Source of the DNA: JAJKIP01 sp037200685
GTDB lineage: Bacteria; Bacteroidota; Bacteroidia; Chitinophagales; Chitinophagaceae
NCBI GenBank assembly: GCA_037200685.1
Contig: JBBCIG010000016.1
Location: 496,001-560,000 of the forward strand
Length of the DNA stretch: 64,000 nt
Direction: 5' to 3'
Each line of letters begins with the position of its first letter. The stretch's first letter is position 1. Shown here piece by piece: positions 8,217-17,038 of the stretch. A program made the position numbers and the translations under genes. The notes under the pieces were generated by a model. The model was not told the DNA's origin and made no database searches. It saw only the letters and a program-made list of their open reading frames with translations.

Positions 8217-8711
8217 ATGGTTACCATGAAAAAGAAAAAGTCCAAAAATAAATTCTCAGCGTTTTTCGAAAAATTTGCCGCGAAAGTAACAAAGGCTACC
8301 GGTAGTTCCGGTGCTTTCATCATCGCCTTCCTGATCATCATTATTTGGGCGGTTACGGGCCCTGTATTTCATTATTCAAATACCTGGCAACTTGTGATCA
8401 ACACTGGTACTACCATCATTACTTTTTTAATGGTGTTTGTGATACAACAATCTCAAAACAAGGACACGATCGCTTTACAAATAAAATTAAATGAACTGAT
8501 CGCCTGTAATCCCACCGCCAGTAACCGCCTGATTGATGTAGAAGACCTTACATCAGAAGAGCTTGAAACACTGAAAAAATTCTACATTAAATTGTCAAAG
8601 CTGGCTGAAAAAGAGAACGATATTCATTGCACCCATTCTATCGATGAAGCCGGGGCCATCAGTGCGAAAAAGAAAAGCACAGTCCCGGTTGTTAAAAAAA
8701 GCGGGCATTGA
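8217..8711 (+). CDS. Low-affinity iron permease-like membrane protein
   Basis: A 164-residue protein matching the short bacterial relatives of the Fet4-type low-affinity iron permease family. Basic N terminus, then FFEKFAAKVTKATGSSGAF leading into two membrane helices (FIIAFLIIIIWAVTGPVF and the one around TIITFLMVFVIQQSQNKDTI), and a cytosolic helical tail with DLTSEELETLKKFY. In this family the QQSQNKD...QLKLNELI block after the second helix is typical. Iron transport by such short bacterial forms has not been firmly shown. ATG 8217 or 8226 could be the start. Confidence 0.78.
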   Translation: MVTMKKKKSKNKFSAFFEKFAAKVTKATGSSGAFIIAFLIIIIWAVTGPVFHYSNTWQLVINTGTTIITFLMVFVIQQSQNKDTIALQIKLNELIACNPTASNRLIDVEDLTSEELETLKKFYIKLSKLAEKENDIHCTHSIDEAGAISAKKKSTVPVVKKSGH

Positions 8712-8776
8712 ATGTTATAAAAAGATAAAAGTTTTAACCGGTGAGTGAACAGCCAATTCCTGTTCATCATTTTGGT

Positions 8777-8784
8777 TATTTTTG
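8777..8784 (+). promoter_or_regulatory. Putative Bacteroidota -7 element
   Basis: TATTTTTG matches TAnnTTTG and ends 26 bp before the ATG at 8811. Because it lies downstream of the earliest in-frame start (8745), it supports 8811 as the true start of the receptor gene. No clear -33 TTTG at standard spacing. Confidence 0.4.
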
Positions 8785-8810
8785 ATGATTGCACAGACGA
8801 AAACTGTTTA

Positions 8811-11219
8811 ATGAGAAAAACTATTACCCTTTACCGGCTATCATCTCTTTGTTTTTTCGCTTTATTATTTTCACAATTACCTGCACAGCAATCACCTGTT
8901 ATTATTAAGATCGTTAATCACAAGAACGAACCAGTTCCGGCTGCTTCTGTTACGGTTACCGATCATCTTGACAGCTTACAACAATTTAAACAAGTAGCGG
9001 ACAGTAATGGCCTTGCCTCTTTTCAGCTACAGAAAGTACGTCAATATACTATCAGCATCTCCTCTGTTAACTATCAATATTTTGAAAAAGGATTTGTTTT
9101 CTCGGGAAATCAAACCCGTTTCAACTTTACACTTGAACCATTGTCCAAAACTTTGGCTGGCGTAGTGGTAACATCACAAAGGCCATTGATGCGGCAGGAA
9201 GACGATAAGACAATCGTAGATCCTGAAGCCCTTGCTGCTACCAGCACCAGCGCTTATGAAATTTTAGAAAAAACACCGGGACTATTCGTAGACCAGGATG
9301 GTAATATTTATATCAATAGCCTTTCTCCTTCCAGCATCCAGATCAATGGGCGTGATATGAAAATGAGCACGGCCGACGTAGCTACAATGCTTAAAAATTT
9401 ACCACCAAATTCTATTGCAAAAATTGAAATAGTAAAAACGCCTTCGGCGAAATATGATGCCTCCGGTACAGGTGGCATCGTTAATGTAGTATTGAAAAAA
9501 GGTGTTAAGCTCGGTATGACAGGAAGTATAAACGGCGGCTGGCAACAAGGTGTCTATGGAAATAAATTTCTTGGGCTTAACCTGAATAATAATGATGGCA
9601 AAAAAACTTCTTACCTCAACCTCAGTTTCAGCAGGAGAAACAATTTTGAACAAATAAAAACTGACAGGTTATTTGCCCCGGATTCTTTGCTTAGCCAGGA
9701 TGCACGCACCATATATCCTTCCAGTACTTATTATGGCGCTTACGGCATTACCTGGGAAGCCGGTAAAAAATGGGAATTAACGTATGATGCGAATCTGAAC
9801 TTCAATGATTTTAAAAATCGTTCTACCAATGATAATAGCATCAGGAAAATAAGTACGGCGCAATTAATAAGTAATAGCTTAAATAAAGTTACTAAAGACG
9901 GTAATTCCCTTTTTCTTGGTACCGGCCTTGAATCAAAATATAAAATTGATACCCTGGGATCTGAATGGACGAATGATATATGGTACACTCATTCCATTAA
10001 TAAGACCAACCAGGCTTTTACAACTGATAATCATACAGCGGGCATTCCCGCTATGGGAGATGGGAGAGGGACAAACAACCGGGATTACATCAATTTAAAA
10101 TCTGACCTGAAATTAAAGATGAAGAAAAAGTTTACGTTGGAAGCAGGCATTCAATCTTATTTTAATTTCTATCATAACGTTACTAATTACTTCAGGGAAA
10201 CCGGTGGTGTACGCACAAAAGATAATAACCGCACCAATACTTTTAAATACAAGGAAAATATTAATTCCGGTTATATACAAGGTTCTAAAACACTGGGAGA
10301 AGACCTCGTCATTAAATTCGGCGCAAGAGTAGAGAACACGAACATGGAAGGAAGACAGATTATTCCAGGCGACACTTCTTTTAACATTCATCGCACTGAT
10401 TATTTTCCTTACATATATATAAGCAGGAACATTATGAAGATCGCTGGCTTTGACCTGCGGGCCTACCTGGTGTACCGCCGTACGATCAGCAGGCCGGTTT
10501 ATGATCAGCTGAACCCCTTTCCAAGGTATGTTGACCAATACCTGACAGAAGTGGGAAACCCTGCATTACGTCCGCAGTTTACGCAGAACTATGAGGCAAA
10601 TGTGAGTATTGATGAAAGGCCGATAATTGCAATTGGTATAAATAACACGAAAGATATTTTTACCAACGTGGTGTACCAGGCGGATAGCAGCAAGGAACAA
10701 GCTTACAGAACCTATGACAACGTTGGTAAAAACAAAGAATGGTATTTCCGTGCTTTAGGCGCTATACCACCCGGCAAAAAATACTTTTTTGTATTAGGTG
10801 TCCAATACAATCATAATTTATATAACGGGCTGTATGAAAACAAACCGCTTTCTTTCGATAAGGGCACATGGACATTCTTTACTTATCATTCATTGAAACT
10901 GGATAAGTTATCGCAGATGACATTATTTGGCTTTATGCGGTTGAAAGGCCAGCAACAATTTTACGAATTGACATCTTTTGGTAACTTAAATGCAAGCATT
11001 AACCGCCAGTTCCTCAATAAAAAGCTGATCGTGACTTTGAGTATGAATGATATTTTTTATACCAATAAAAATAATTTTAAAATTAACCAAGGCTCTGTGA
11101 ATGCCAGTGGCTTCCGCAGATCGGATACAAGAAGGGCCGGGATCAACATCCGCTACAATTTTGGCATCCGTAAAAAAGAAGAAACCCCGGATATGTTTAA
11201 TATAGAGCAGTCGCAATAA
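8811..11219 (+). CDS. TonB-receptor-like outer membrane beta-barrel protein (OMP_b-brl_3 type)
   Basis: An 802-residue outer-membrane protein. Order of parts: signal peptide ending LFSQLPAQQ, a carboxypeptidase-regulatory-like beta domain (VTVTDHLDSLQQ to FTLEPLSKTLAGVVVTSQ), a TonB plug domain with YEILEKTPGLFVDQDGNI and KIEIVKTPSAKYDASGTGGI, then a long barrel of alternating strands. The IVNVVLKK end of the plug and the barrel sequence fit the 'outer membrane beta-barrel family' relatives of TonB receptors, not SusC. No SusD-like partner is adjacent, so polysaccharide import is unlikely. ATG 8811 starts directly at the signal peptide. Confidence 0.85.
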   Translation: MRKTITLYRLSSLCFFALLFSQLPAQQSPVIIKIVNHKNEPVPAASVTVTDHLDSLQQFKQVADSNGLASFQLQKVRQYTISISSVNYQYFEKGFVFSGNQTRFNFTLEPLSKTLAGVVVTSQRPLMRQEDDKTIVDPEALAATSTSAYEILEKTPGLFVDQDGNIYINSLSPSSIQINGRDMKMSTADVATMLKNLPPNSIAKIEIVKTPSAKYDASGTGGIVNVVLKKGVKLGMTGSINGGWQQGVYGNKFLGLNLNNNDGKKTSYLNLSFSRRNNFEQIKTDRLFAPDSLLSQDARTIYPSSTYYGAYGITWEAGKKWELTYDANLNFNDFKNRSTNDNSIRKISTAQLISNSLNKVTKDGNSLFLGTGLESKYKIDTLGSEWTNDIWYTHSINKTNQAFTTDNHTAGIPAMGDGRGTNNRDYINLKSDLKLKMKKKFTLEAGIQSYFNFYHNVTNYFRETGGVRTKDNNRTNTFKYKENINSGYIQGSKTLGEDLVIKFGARVENTNMEGRQIIPGDTSFNIHRTDYFPYIYISRNIMKIAGFDLRAYLVYRRTISRPVYDQLNPFPRYVDQYLTEVGNPALRPQFTQNYEANVSIDERPIIAIGINNTKDIFTNVVYQADSSKEQAYRTYDNVGKNKEWYFRALGAIPPGKKYFFVLGVQYNHNLYNGLYENKPLSFDKGTWTFFTYHSLKLDKLSQMTLFGFMRLKGQQQFYELTSFGNLNASINRQFLNKKLIVTLSMNDIFYTNKNNFKINQGSVNASGFRRSDTRRAGINIRYNFGIRKKEETPDMFNIEQSQ

Positions 11220-11265
11220 ATAGTTTCATTCATATTGCGTAAATTTCGTTTTTGAAATTTGCGAT

Positions 11266-12672
11266 ATGAAAAAAATAATACGCTTCGTCTTTCTTTTATT
11301 CACCATTTCTTTTACTACAAATGTATTTGCTGGCATTCGCCTTCCGGCTGTCATCAGCAGTAATATGGTATTGCAGCAACAATCGCAGGCGGCGCTATGG
11401 GGATGGGCTGATCCAAATGAAAAAATTGTGATCACTTCTTCATGGAAAAATTCACTGGATTCATTAACAGCGCCAAGTGATGGTCGCTGGAAAATAAAGA
11501 TCAGTACACCTGTTGCGGGCGGCCCTTATACCATCACATTAAAAGGACGTAATACAATTGTACTGGAAAATGTATTAATTGGTGAAGTGTGGGTTTGCTC
11601 CGGTCAGTCCAATATGGAAATGAGTAATACCCAGCAGATGATGGACGAAATGCCGAACAGCGCCAATGATAATATCCGTGTGTTTGATATTTCACGGGCC
11701 AGTGCTGATTATCCGCAGGATAACTGCGATGCAAAATGGAGAGTGTGCAATGCGGAAAGCCTGAGAGGTTTTACCGCAGTTGGTTATTTCTTTGGAAAAA
11801 AATTGCAGAAAGACCTCAATGTTCCTATCGGTCTTATTGAATCAACATGGGGCGGCACACCAGTAGAAGTTTGGACACCTGCTCCTGTTATTGAAATGGA
11901 TGCTACAATGAAAGAAGCCGCGGGCAAATTATCTGAAACGCTATGGGGCCCGCACAAAGCAGGTGTTCTTTACAATGGTATGATCGCTCCTATTATTAAT
12001 TATGGTATTGCCGGCGCCATCTGGTACCAGGGTGAAGGAAACACATCGATACCTTTTTCTTACGAAAAAACGTTTACCAGTATGATTGGTTCCTGGAGAA
12101 AAGGTTTTGAAAAAGAATTTCCTTTTTATTATGTGCAAATCGCTCCGTACATATACGGCAGAAAATACGAAGGGGCATTAATAATGGAACAGCAGGCAAA
12201 AACATTGTCCTATCCAAATACCGGCTTGGTGGTCGTTACTGACCTGGTTGATAATATTAAAGACATTCACCCGAAAAATAAATACGATGTAGGTATAAGA
12301 CTAGCCAATCTTGCATTGGGACAAACGTATAAACAAAACATTCCTGTGTACAACAGCCCAATGTACAAAAGCATGGAAGTGAATAAAGGCAAAGTGACTT
12401 TATTCTTTACAAATGCGCCCAACGGTTTTATGGTAAAAGGAACTGAAAAGCCAACGGAGTTTCTCATCGCCGGCAGCGACAAAAATTTTCTGCCCGCTGA
12501 TGTTAAAATAGAAAAAGACAGGATTATTCTCTCGAATAAACAAATCACCGATCCGGTGGCGGTACGTTTTTCTTTCAGTAATACCGGTATGTCCAATGTA
12601 TTCAGCAAAGAAGGCTTGCCGCTTGCACCGTTCAGAACAGATAATTGGGAAATCATTCCCGGTAAAGAATAA
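11266..12672 (+). CDS. Sialate O-acetylesterase (SASA-family carbohydrate esterase)
   Basis: A 468-residue secreted esterase that removes O-acetyl groups from sialic acids or other sugars. Signal peptide ends VFAGI. A small N-terminal beta domain carries RLPAVISSNMVLQQ, then the SGNH-type core: GEVWVCSGQSNMEMSN with nucleophile Ser about 115, IGLIESTWGGTPVEVW, and GAIWYQGEGN. The HPKNKYDVGIRLANLAL segment supplies the late catalytic His region. Four bases after its stop a YciI-like gene starts, so both may share a transcript. In Bacteroidota such esterases act on host or plant glycans; the exact substrate is unknown. Confidence 0.88.
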   Translation: MKKIIRFVFLLFTISFTTNVFAGIRLPAVISSNMVLQQQSQAALWGWADPNEKIVITSSWKNSLDSLTAPSDGRWKIKISTPVAGGPYTITLKGRNTIVLENVLIGEVWVCSGQSNMEMSNTQQMMDEMPNSANDNIRVFDISRASADYPQDNCDAKWRVCNAESLRGFTAVGYFFGKKLQKDLNVPIGLIESTWGGTPVEVWTPAPVIEMDATMKEAAGKLSETLWGPHKAGVLYNGMIAPIINYGIAGAIWYQGEGNTSIPFSYEKTFTSMIGSWRKGFEKEFPFYYVQIAPYIYGRKYEGALIMEQQAKTLSYPNTGLVVVTDLVDNIKDIHPKNKYDVGIRLANLALGQTYKQNIPVYNSPMYKSMEVNKGKVTLFFTNAPNGFMVKGTEKPTEFLIAGSDKNFLPADVKIEKDRIILSNKQITDPVAVRFSFSNTGMSNVFSKEGLPLAPFRTDNWEIIPGKE

Positions 12673-12676
12673 TACT

Positions 12677-12991
12677 ATGCAGCAATACATCGTTCACGCA
12701 TGGGATGGTACAGATGATAAAGCCTTAGAGCGAAGAATGGCCAGCCGCAACGCCCATTTTGAAAATGCCCGCAAGATGAAAGCGGCGGGAAGCCTTATAC
12801 TCGGCGGCGCCATGCTCAATAAAGAAGGTAAAATGATTGGGTCAACAATGGTCGTGCAATTTGAAAAACCGGAAGAACTACAGCATTGGCTGAGCATCGA
12901 ACCTTACATCGTCGGAAATGTTTGGGAACGATTTGAAGTGCACCCGTTCCGGGCGGCGGATATTGAGAAGTATTTTGCGGAAATGAAGTGA
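12677..12991 (+). CDS. YciI-family protein
   Basis: A 104-residue ferredoxin-like fold protein of the YciI family. Typical features: QQYIVHAWDGTDDKALERRM, RNAHFENARKMKAAGSLILGGAML, and WLSIEPYIVGNVWERFEVHPF. The conserved His and Asp of the family are present. Relatives include dehydrochlorinase-like enzymes and muconolactone isomerase-like folds, but most have no known reaction. The start at ATG 12677 removes an upstream extension that would overlap the esterase gene. Confidence 0.85.
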   Translation: MQQYIVHAWDGTDDKALERRMASRNAHFENARKMKAAGSLILGGAMLNKEGKMIGSTMVVQFEKPEELQHWLSIEPYIVGNVWERFEVHPFRAADIEKYFAEMK

Positions 12992-13084
12992 GAGTTGCGA
13001 GTTTAGAGTTGCGGGCCACGAGTAGATTTCGCAGTTTGAAACTTAATTTCATTAAGGGTAAACCCGATTGACGTTAAGGGATTG

Positions 13085-13152
13085 TTGAGTAAAGAACAGG
13101 AAGATGAACGGAGCGTCGCAACGAAGATGATCAGGGAACCGAAGCTGGCTCA
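13085..13152 (-). repeat. Dispersed ~70-bp repeat (family A), inverted copy
   Basis: Reads TGAGTAAAGAACAGGAAGAT then CGGAGCGTCGCAACGAAGAT and ends at AAGCTGGCT. This is the reverse complement of the forward family A copies at 14600 and 51232. Confidence 0.75.
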
Positions 13153-13201
13153 ATAACCTCCTGTTAACAAATAAATAAACTCATTCTTCACTTAGATAGC
13201 G

Positions 13202-13209
13202 TATCTTTG
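13202..13209 (+). promoter_or_regulatory. Putative Bacteroidota -7 element for the RRM gene
   Basis: TATCTTTG is an exact fit to TAnnTTTG. It implies a 5' leader of about 120 nt before the ATG at 13338, long for this organism, as is often seen for cold-inducible RNA-binding genes. No strong -33 box. Confidence 0.5.
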
Positions 13210-13337
13210 TGCTGTTAATTTGAGTGATACGACATCTTGTAAGTGAATGATTTTTTCTGCTACGCAATACCTGCTAATAGTTAGTCTTCTTTACGTGCGA
13301 TCTTCTCAAGTATTTTTAAATCTCAATTTTTAGTTTA

Positions 13338-13664
13338 ATGAACATTTATGTTTCAAACTTAAGTTATGCCGTTCAGGACGAAGACTTAAGAGAATTTTTC
13401 ACAGAGTATGGCGAAGTTTCTTCAGCCAAAGTAATTATGGACAAATACACAAACAAAAGCAAGGGCTTTGGTTTCGTGGAAATGCCCGATGACGCAGCTG
13501 CTCAAAAAGCAATTGCTGAACTCGATGGCGGTATGGTAGACGGACGTGCTATTCGTGTAGCCGTTGCTAAACCTAAAGAAGAAAGAAGCGACAGCAGAGG
13601 TGGTGGTAACAATGGTGGAGACAGAAGGGGTAACAAGCCTTCTTATTCCAACAGCCGCTGGTAA
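13338..13664 (+). CDS. RRM-domain RNA-binding protein
   Basis: A 108-residue single RNA recognition motif protein, the type found in Bacteroidota and cyanobacteria and often cold induced. RNP2 is IYVSNL at residues 3-8 and RNP1 is KGFGFVEM at about 42-49, with the VDGRAIRVAVAKP edge strand. After the domain comes a Gly/Arg/Asn-rich tail (SRGGGNNGGDRRGNK) that would add nonspecific RNA affinity. It has its own promoter, long leader and strong terminator, so it is a single-gene transcript. Cold regulation is inference from the family. Confidence 0.93.
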   Translation: MNIYVSNLSYAVQDEDLREFFTEYGEVSSAKVIMDKYTNKSKGFGFVEMPDDAAAQKAIAELDGGMVDGRAIRVAVAKPKEERSDSRGGGNNGGDRRGNKPSYSNSRW

Positions 13665-13696
13665 GCTGGTAGTGCTATAACTGAATTATTTCAGAT

Positions 13697-13731
13697 AAAA
13701 AAAGAGAGCAATGATAAGTTGCTCTCTTTTT
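13697..13731 (+). terminator. Intrinsic terminator after the RRM gene
   Basis: Stem AAAAGAGAGCAA / TTGCTCTCTTTT around a 7-nt loop, with A's before and T's after, so it may serve both the RRM gene and the convergent DsbA-like gene. Confidence 0.85.
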
Positions 13732-13753
13732 ATTTATAGCTATCGCTGATAAA

Positions 13754-14323
13754 TTATGCTTTTTGCTTAGCCGAAGTTTTCTTTTTGCTTTTCTTGTATG
13801 CCAGTTCAATAGCAGCGCTGAGATTAGCAAAAGTTGGCTTGCCCACAAAACGTTCGTCATTAATAAAAAACGCAGGCAAATCTTTCACACCGCGGTCAAG
13901 GCCTTCTTTCAGGTCATCCTGCACCTGCCAGCCATATACGCCGTTCACCAGGTCATCCAGGAATTTCTTATTATTTACACCGGCTTCTTTTGAATGAAGT
14001 TTCAAACTGGTAGTTCCCAGGTTGCGGCGGTTATTGAATAATACATTATGCATTTCCCAGAATTTACCTTCCTGGGCAGCTGCCACTGCGGCTTCACCGG
14101 CCTTCATACTACGTTGATGTATGCGGGTAAGCGGGAAATGACGGAACTGGAAACGCATCTTTCCTTCATATTCTTCCAATAACTGTTTTACCACTTCGTT
14201 AGCCTTGGCGCAATCTTCGTTTTCGTATTCACCAAATTCTACCAGGGTAACGGGGGCTTCTTTCTTTCCAACAAAAATTTCTTTGGGTTCAATAATGATT
14301 TCAACCTCTTTTTTAAATGCCAT
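13754..14323 (-). CDS. DsbA-family thioredoxin-fold protein lacking the CxxC
   Basis: A 189-residue DsbA/thioredoxin_4-like protein. The fold is recognisable from APVTLVEFGEYENEDCAKAN at the usual active-site position, FRHFPLTRIHQRSMKAGEAA in the helical insert, and LPAFFINDERFVGKPTF with the cis-Pro loop. The usual CPxC is replaced: only one Cys (about 38) remains, in ENEDCA, so dithiol oxidase chemistry is not possible. There is no signal peptide and the C terminus is Lys rich, so it is probably cytosolic. It may be a glutathione- or mycothiol-independent monothiol protein or a binding protein. Confidence 0.8.
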   Translation of the reverse strand: MAFKKEVEIIIEPKEIFVGKKEAPVTLVEFGEYENEDCAKANEVVKQLLEEYEGKMRFQFRHFPLTRIHQRSMKAGEAAVAAAQEGKFWEMHNVLFNNRRNLGTTSLKLHSKEAGVNNKKFLDDLVNGVYGWQVQDDLKEGLDRGVKDLPAFFINDERFVGKPTFANLSAAIELAYKKSKKKTSAKQKA

Positions 14324-14599
14324 TTTAATTTACACTCCTTTTTATAAACTCCCGGCCGCCCGGCTGGGATCTTTTATCATCTTTAATAACAACCTTCGGG
14401 CCATTTGGTTGACGGGCATCAACCTTACTCGACGATTATTCCTCTCTGGGCGGCTGAAGATAGGGGTTTTTTGCTCCCTTGATATATCCGAAAAAGCTAA
14501 TTTTATAAACGGTCTATCCCCATTTTGACAATCAAAGGCTTACACATTAAAATATTGGGAAAATACGATAGCCGGAGCCGTTTAAAATGCATTTATAAA

Positions 14600-14670
14600 C
14601 CAGCTGTATTACTACTATCATCGGCTGTTGCGACGCTCCGTTCATCTTCCTGTTCTTTACTCAGCAATAT
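14600..14670 (+). repeat. Dispersed ~70-bp repeat (family A), copy
   Basis: CCAGCTGTATTACTACTATC, then TGTTGCGACGCTCCGTTCAT and TTCCTGTTCTTTACTCAGCA. Shares all blocks with the copies at 28757, 34500 and 51232. This copy belongs to the subtype with GCGACGCTCCG instead of GCGTCGCACTC. Confidence 0.8.
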
Positions 14671-14865
14671 TGAAATTTCTGTTATCATTAGACCCCTCGT
14701 ACCCCGGGATGACAAGGAGAAGCTTTTATCCCGAACCTTCGTTTAAAACGACGTCCTTATCAATAGTTCTTTTCTTTGTCATAGTTTATCCCGTTTGCGG
14801 GAGCGAGGAACGAGCCATCTGTACATACTAGTGTGGGCTATGCGAGGTTCGGGTTCAACATTGTC

Positions 14866-14955
14866 AGAACCACGATTTGGGTAGATTAAAAGATTTACAG
14901 GATTAAGACAGTTTTTAATTGTCTTAATCCTAAAATCCACCCAAATCATGGTTCA
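14866..14955. repeat. Long imperfect hairpin element
   Basis: Left arm AGAACCACGATTTGGGTAGA ... AGGATTAAGACA and right arm TGTCTTAATCCT ... TCCACCCAAATCATGGTTC are near-perfect reverse complements around a short T/A loop. About 35 bp per arm pair, with a few mismatches and an 8-base bulge on one side. No open frame. It is a different repeat type from family A. Confidence 0.75.
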
Positions 14956-15402
14956 GAATTTCTCCTTCATTGCACGAAATAATTCATCATTCCATCAATC
15001 TCCCAATGAAAAACAACAACGAGAATTAAAAATCTAAACTCAACTCCATTCATAATTCCTTAACATTCATCTGTTGGGTATCGTGTCATTTATTGAAAGA
15101 AGCAGCATGTAATCAATGCATTGGAAACTTCGAATCATTGTTTGCCGCACCTAAAACAACAATAAGTTGGTTTGCATGCACCAATATGCCAGCCTATTTT
15201 TACATCAGCAAGAACGAAAAAGGCAATCGCCGATAATCTCACTTCGCTTCTTGTACTAACTGCCGAATGTTTTGCCTGTACCCGGTTGCTCCCCTTTAAT
15301 AATTACTTGCTTCATATCTTTTGCTTTGTCATCTGCGATGCTGTCCATTCAACTCGTTCTGAATTAAATTAAAATTAGTATTAACCTTAAAATTGTAACA
15401 TT

Positions 15403-15813
15403 ATGAAAGCTTTATTAAACAAAACCCGTATCGTCGCTATTGCGTTAGTGACCATTTTTACTGTTGCTTTTACAGCACCAGCTTTAGCAAATCATGAAAA
15501 GGATGCAGCGCCAGTGGAATTTAAGTATCTCGGAAAGTATAAAAACCAGCCCGTTTTTGAAGTCACATTTAATAACAATGAAGAAGACAACGAATTTATT
15601 GTTACTATCCGTGATGAATTTAAAAACGTACTCTACAAAGACTTCGTGAAAGCCGGAACTATCTCTAAAAAATATTTACTGAACACAGAAGAAGTTGGCA
15701 ACGACGTAGGCATCCAGTTTGAAATCACTGGCAAGAAAACAAACAAAACTTCTGTATACGAGATCAACAGAAGCTCCCGCGTGGTGGAAGACCTGGCGGT
15801 AAACAAGCTGTAA
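15403..15813 (+). CDS. Small secreted protein of unknown function
   Basis: A 136-residue exported protein. A clear signal peptide ends FTAPALANHE, giving a mature chain of about 105 residues. The mature part looks like one beta-sandwich-type domain: alternating strands around FKYLGKYKNQPVFEVTF, NEFIVTIRDEFKNVLYKDF and YEINRSSRVVEDLAV. No Cys, no catalytic signature. It is a single-gene transcript closed by a strong terminator at 15847. I do not recognise a characterised family. Confidence 0.7.
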   Translation: MKALLNKTRIVAIALVTIFTVAFTAPALANHEKDAAPVEFKYLGKYKNQPVFEVTFNNNEEDNEFIVTIRDEFKNVLYKDFVKAGTISKKYLLNTEEVGNDVGIQFEITGKKTNKTSVYEINRSSRVVEDLAVNKL

Positions 15814-15846
15814 TCAGAATAGATTAACCCTTTTCAATATTTGCTT

Positions 15847-15876
15847 AAAAACACCGGAATGATCCGGTGTTTTTGT
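15847..15876 (+). terminator. Intrinsic terminator
   Basis: AAAAACACCGG / CCGGTGTTTTT stem with loop AATGAT and a T-rich tail, directly after the secreted-protein gene. Confidence 0.88.
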
Positions 15877-15962
15877 TTTTATAAAATTAGCGCCGCGGAT
15901 AGAAAAATTATTATTCCTATCTTTCTGCACAGATTGATTGTTAATGCCAATATGTAAAATTT

Positions 15963-17027
15963 ATGATTGCCACTTATAAGCAAAAGATAAACTGGTACGC
16001 AGCGGGTATTTTATTTTTCGCTTTATACACGCCATTCCATTCTTCGTTTATTGAAAAAAATTACCCGGTCGCTATAAATGATACCGCACAAAAATTCACC
16101 ATCATAATTGTACCAGATACACAATTTTATTCTGAAATAACAGCAGGCGGCGGATCATCCGCGACAGGTGGCACCATCGCTATGTTCAATGCGCAAACTG
16201 AATGGATAGCCGTCAACCGTGCAACAAGGAATATTGTTTATGTCGGGCAGTTAGGTGACTGCGTACAGAACGGCGATAATCCACCGATAATGCAAAAAAA
16301 CGAAGAGTGGATAAAAGCAAGTAAAGCCCTTGCCATCCTGGAGAGCCCATCGGCCACAGGTTTACAACAGGGAATTCCTTTTGGTATTAGTGTCGGCAAT
16401 CATGATCAAACACCTTCAAACGATCCCACAGGAACCACTGCATTTTACAATCAATACTTCGGTATCGATCACTTTAAAGGAAAAGATTATTATGGAGGAC
16501 ATCATGGTTCCAACAATGATATTCATTACCAGTTATTCAGTGCCGGTGGCGTGGATTTTCTCGTCATCTCTCTTGAATATGATCAGACACCGGGCTTCAG
16601 TACCGCCGGTGGCGCTTTGGATTGGACGGAAAGCCTCATAAAAAAATATGATAAAAGGAAAGTAATGCTGATGACCCATCATGGTATTGCCGAAAAAGGT
16701 GATCCGCAGCCTGCATTCAGTACACAAGGCCAGGCGATTTACGAGAGGTTAAAACAATATCCGAATTTCATCCTGTTTCTTTGCGGGCATATTTGTAATC
16801 CAACCGGGGAAGCCAAACGCATTGATACTTTTAACGGCAATAAGGTAATCACATTATTATCCGATTACCAATGCAGGCCGGGCGGTGGCAATGGTTTGTT
16901 ACGCATCATGGAGTTTGATCCTGCAAACAATAAAATAGCGGTGAAAACTTATTCGCCGTTCGCCGGTGCTTATGAAGTAGATGAAAACAGCCAGTTTGAA
17001 TTAGATGTGAACCTTACGAAACAATAA
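15963..17027 (+). CDS. Secreted calcineurin-like metallophosphoesterase
   Basis: A 354-residue exported phosphoesterase of the calcineurin superfamily. The N terminus has a membrane or signal segment (YAAGILFFALYTPF). Metal-ligand motifs come in the canonical order: IVPDTQFYSE, VGQLGDCVQNGDN, ISVGNHDQTPS, LMTHHGIAE and LCGHICNPTG. These provide the di-metal site (Asp, Asp, Asn, three His). Family members hydrolyse phosphomonoesters or diesters; the natural substrate here cannot be read from sequence. Convergent with the DUF1080 gene, 11 bp apart. Confidence 0.88.
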   Translation: MIATYKQKINWYAAGILFFALYTPFHSSFIEKNYPVAINDTAQKFTIIIVPDTQFYSEITAGGGSSATGGTIAMFNAQTEWIAVNRATRNIVYVGQLGDCVQNGDNPPIMQKNEEWIKASKALAILESPSATGLQQGIPFGISVGNHDQTPSNDPTGTTAFYNQYFGIDHFKGKDYYGGHHGSNNDIHYQLFSAGGVDFLVISLEYDQTPGFSTAGGALDWTESLIKKYDKRKVMLMTHHGIAEKGDPQPAFSTQGQAIYERLKQYPNFILFLCGHICNPTGEAKRIDTFNGNKVITLLSDYQCRPGGGNGLLRIMEFDPANNKIAVKTYSPFAGAYEVDENSQFELDVNLTKQ

Positions 17028-17038
17028 ACCATTATTCT

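Larger units (their letters stand above)
12992..13337. other. Gene-free segment with repeat debris and the RRM-gene leader
   Basis: A 346-bp gap. It starts with a degenerate simple repeat (GAGAGTTGCGAGTTTAGAG and similar), then carries an inverted copy of the dispersed 70-bp family (13085-13152), a -7 promoter element at 13202, and a leader of about 120 bp before the RRM gene. No coding potential recognised. Confidence 0.6.
14324..15402. other. Large gene-free segment with repeats
   Basis: A gap of 1,079 bp without a convincing gene. It holds a forward family A repeat (14600-14670), a 90-bp hairpin (14866-14955), and otherwise AT-rich sequence in which the short open frames lack family resemblance. 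The last 100 bp presumably hold the promoter of the secreted protein at 15403, but I see no clean TAnnTTTG. Confidence 0.6.

Noticed and set aside
8745..8811. Extended N terminus of the receptor from 8745
   Set aside because: It precedes the signal peptide and would place the -7 box within the coding region.
14324..15402. tRNA or structured ncRNA gene in the longest gap
   Set aside because: No cloverleaf-type pattern or GTTCNANNC T-arm sequence was visible; only the 14866 hairpin stands out.
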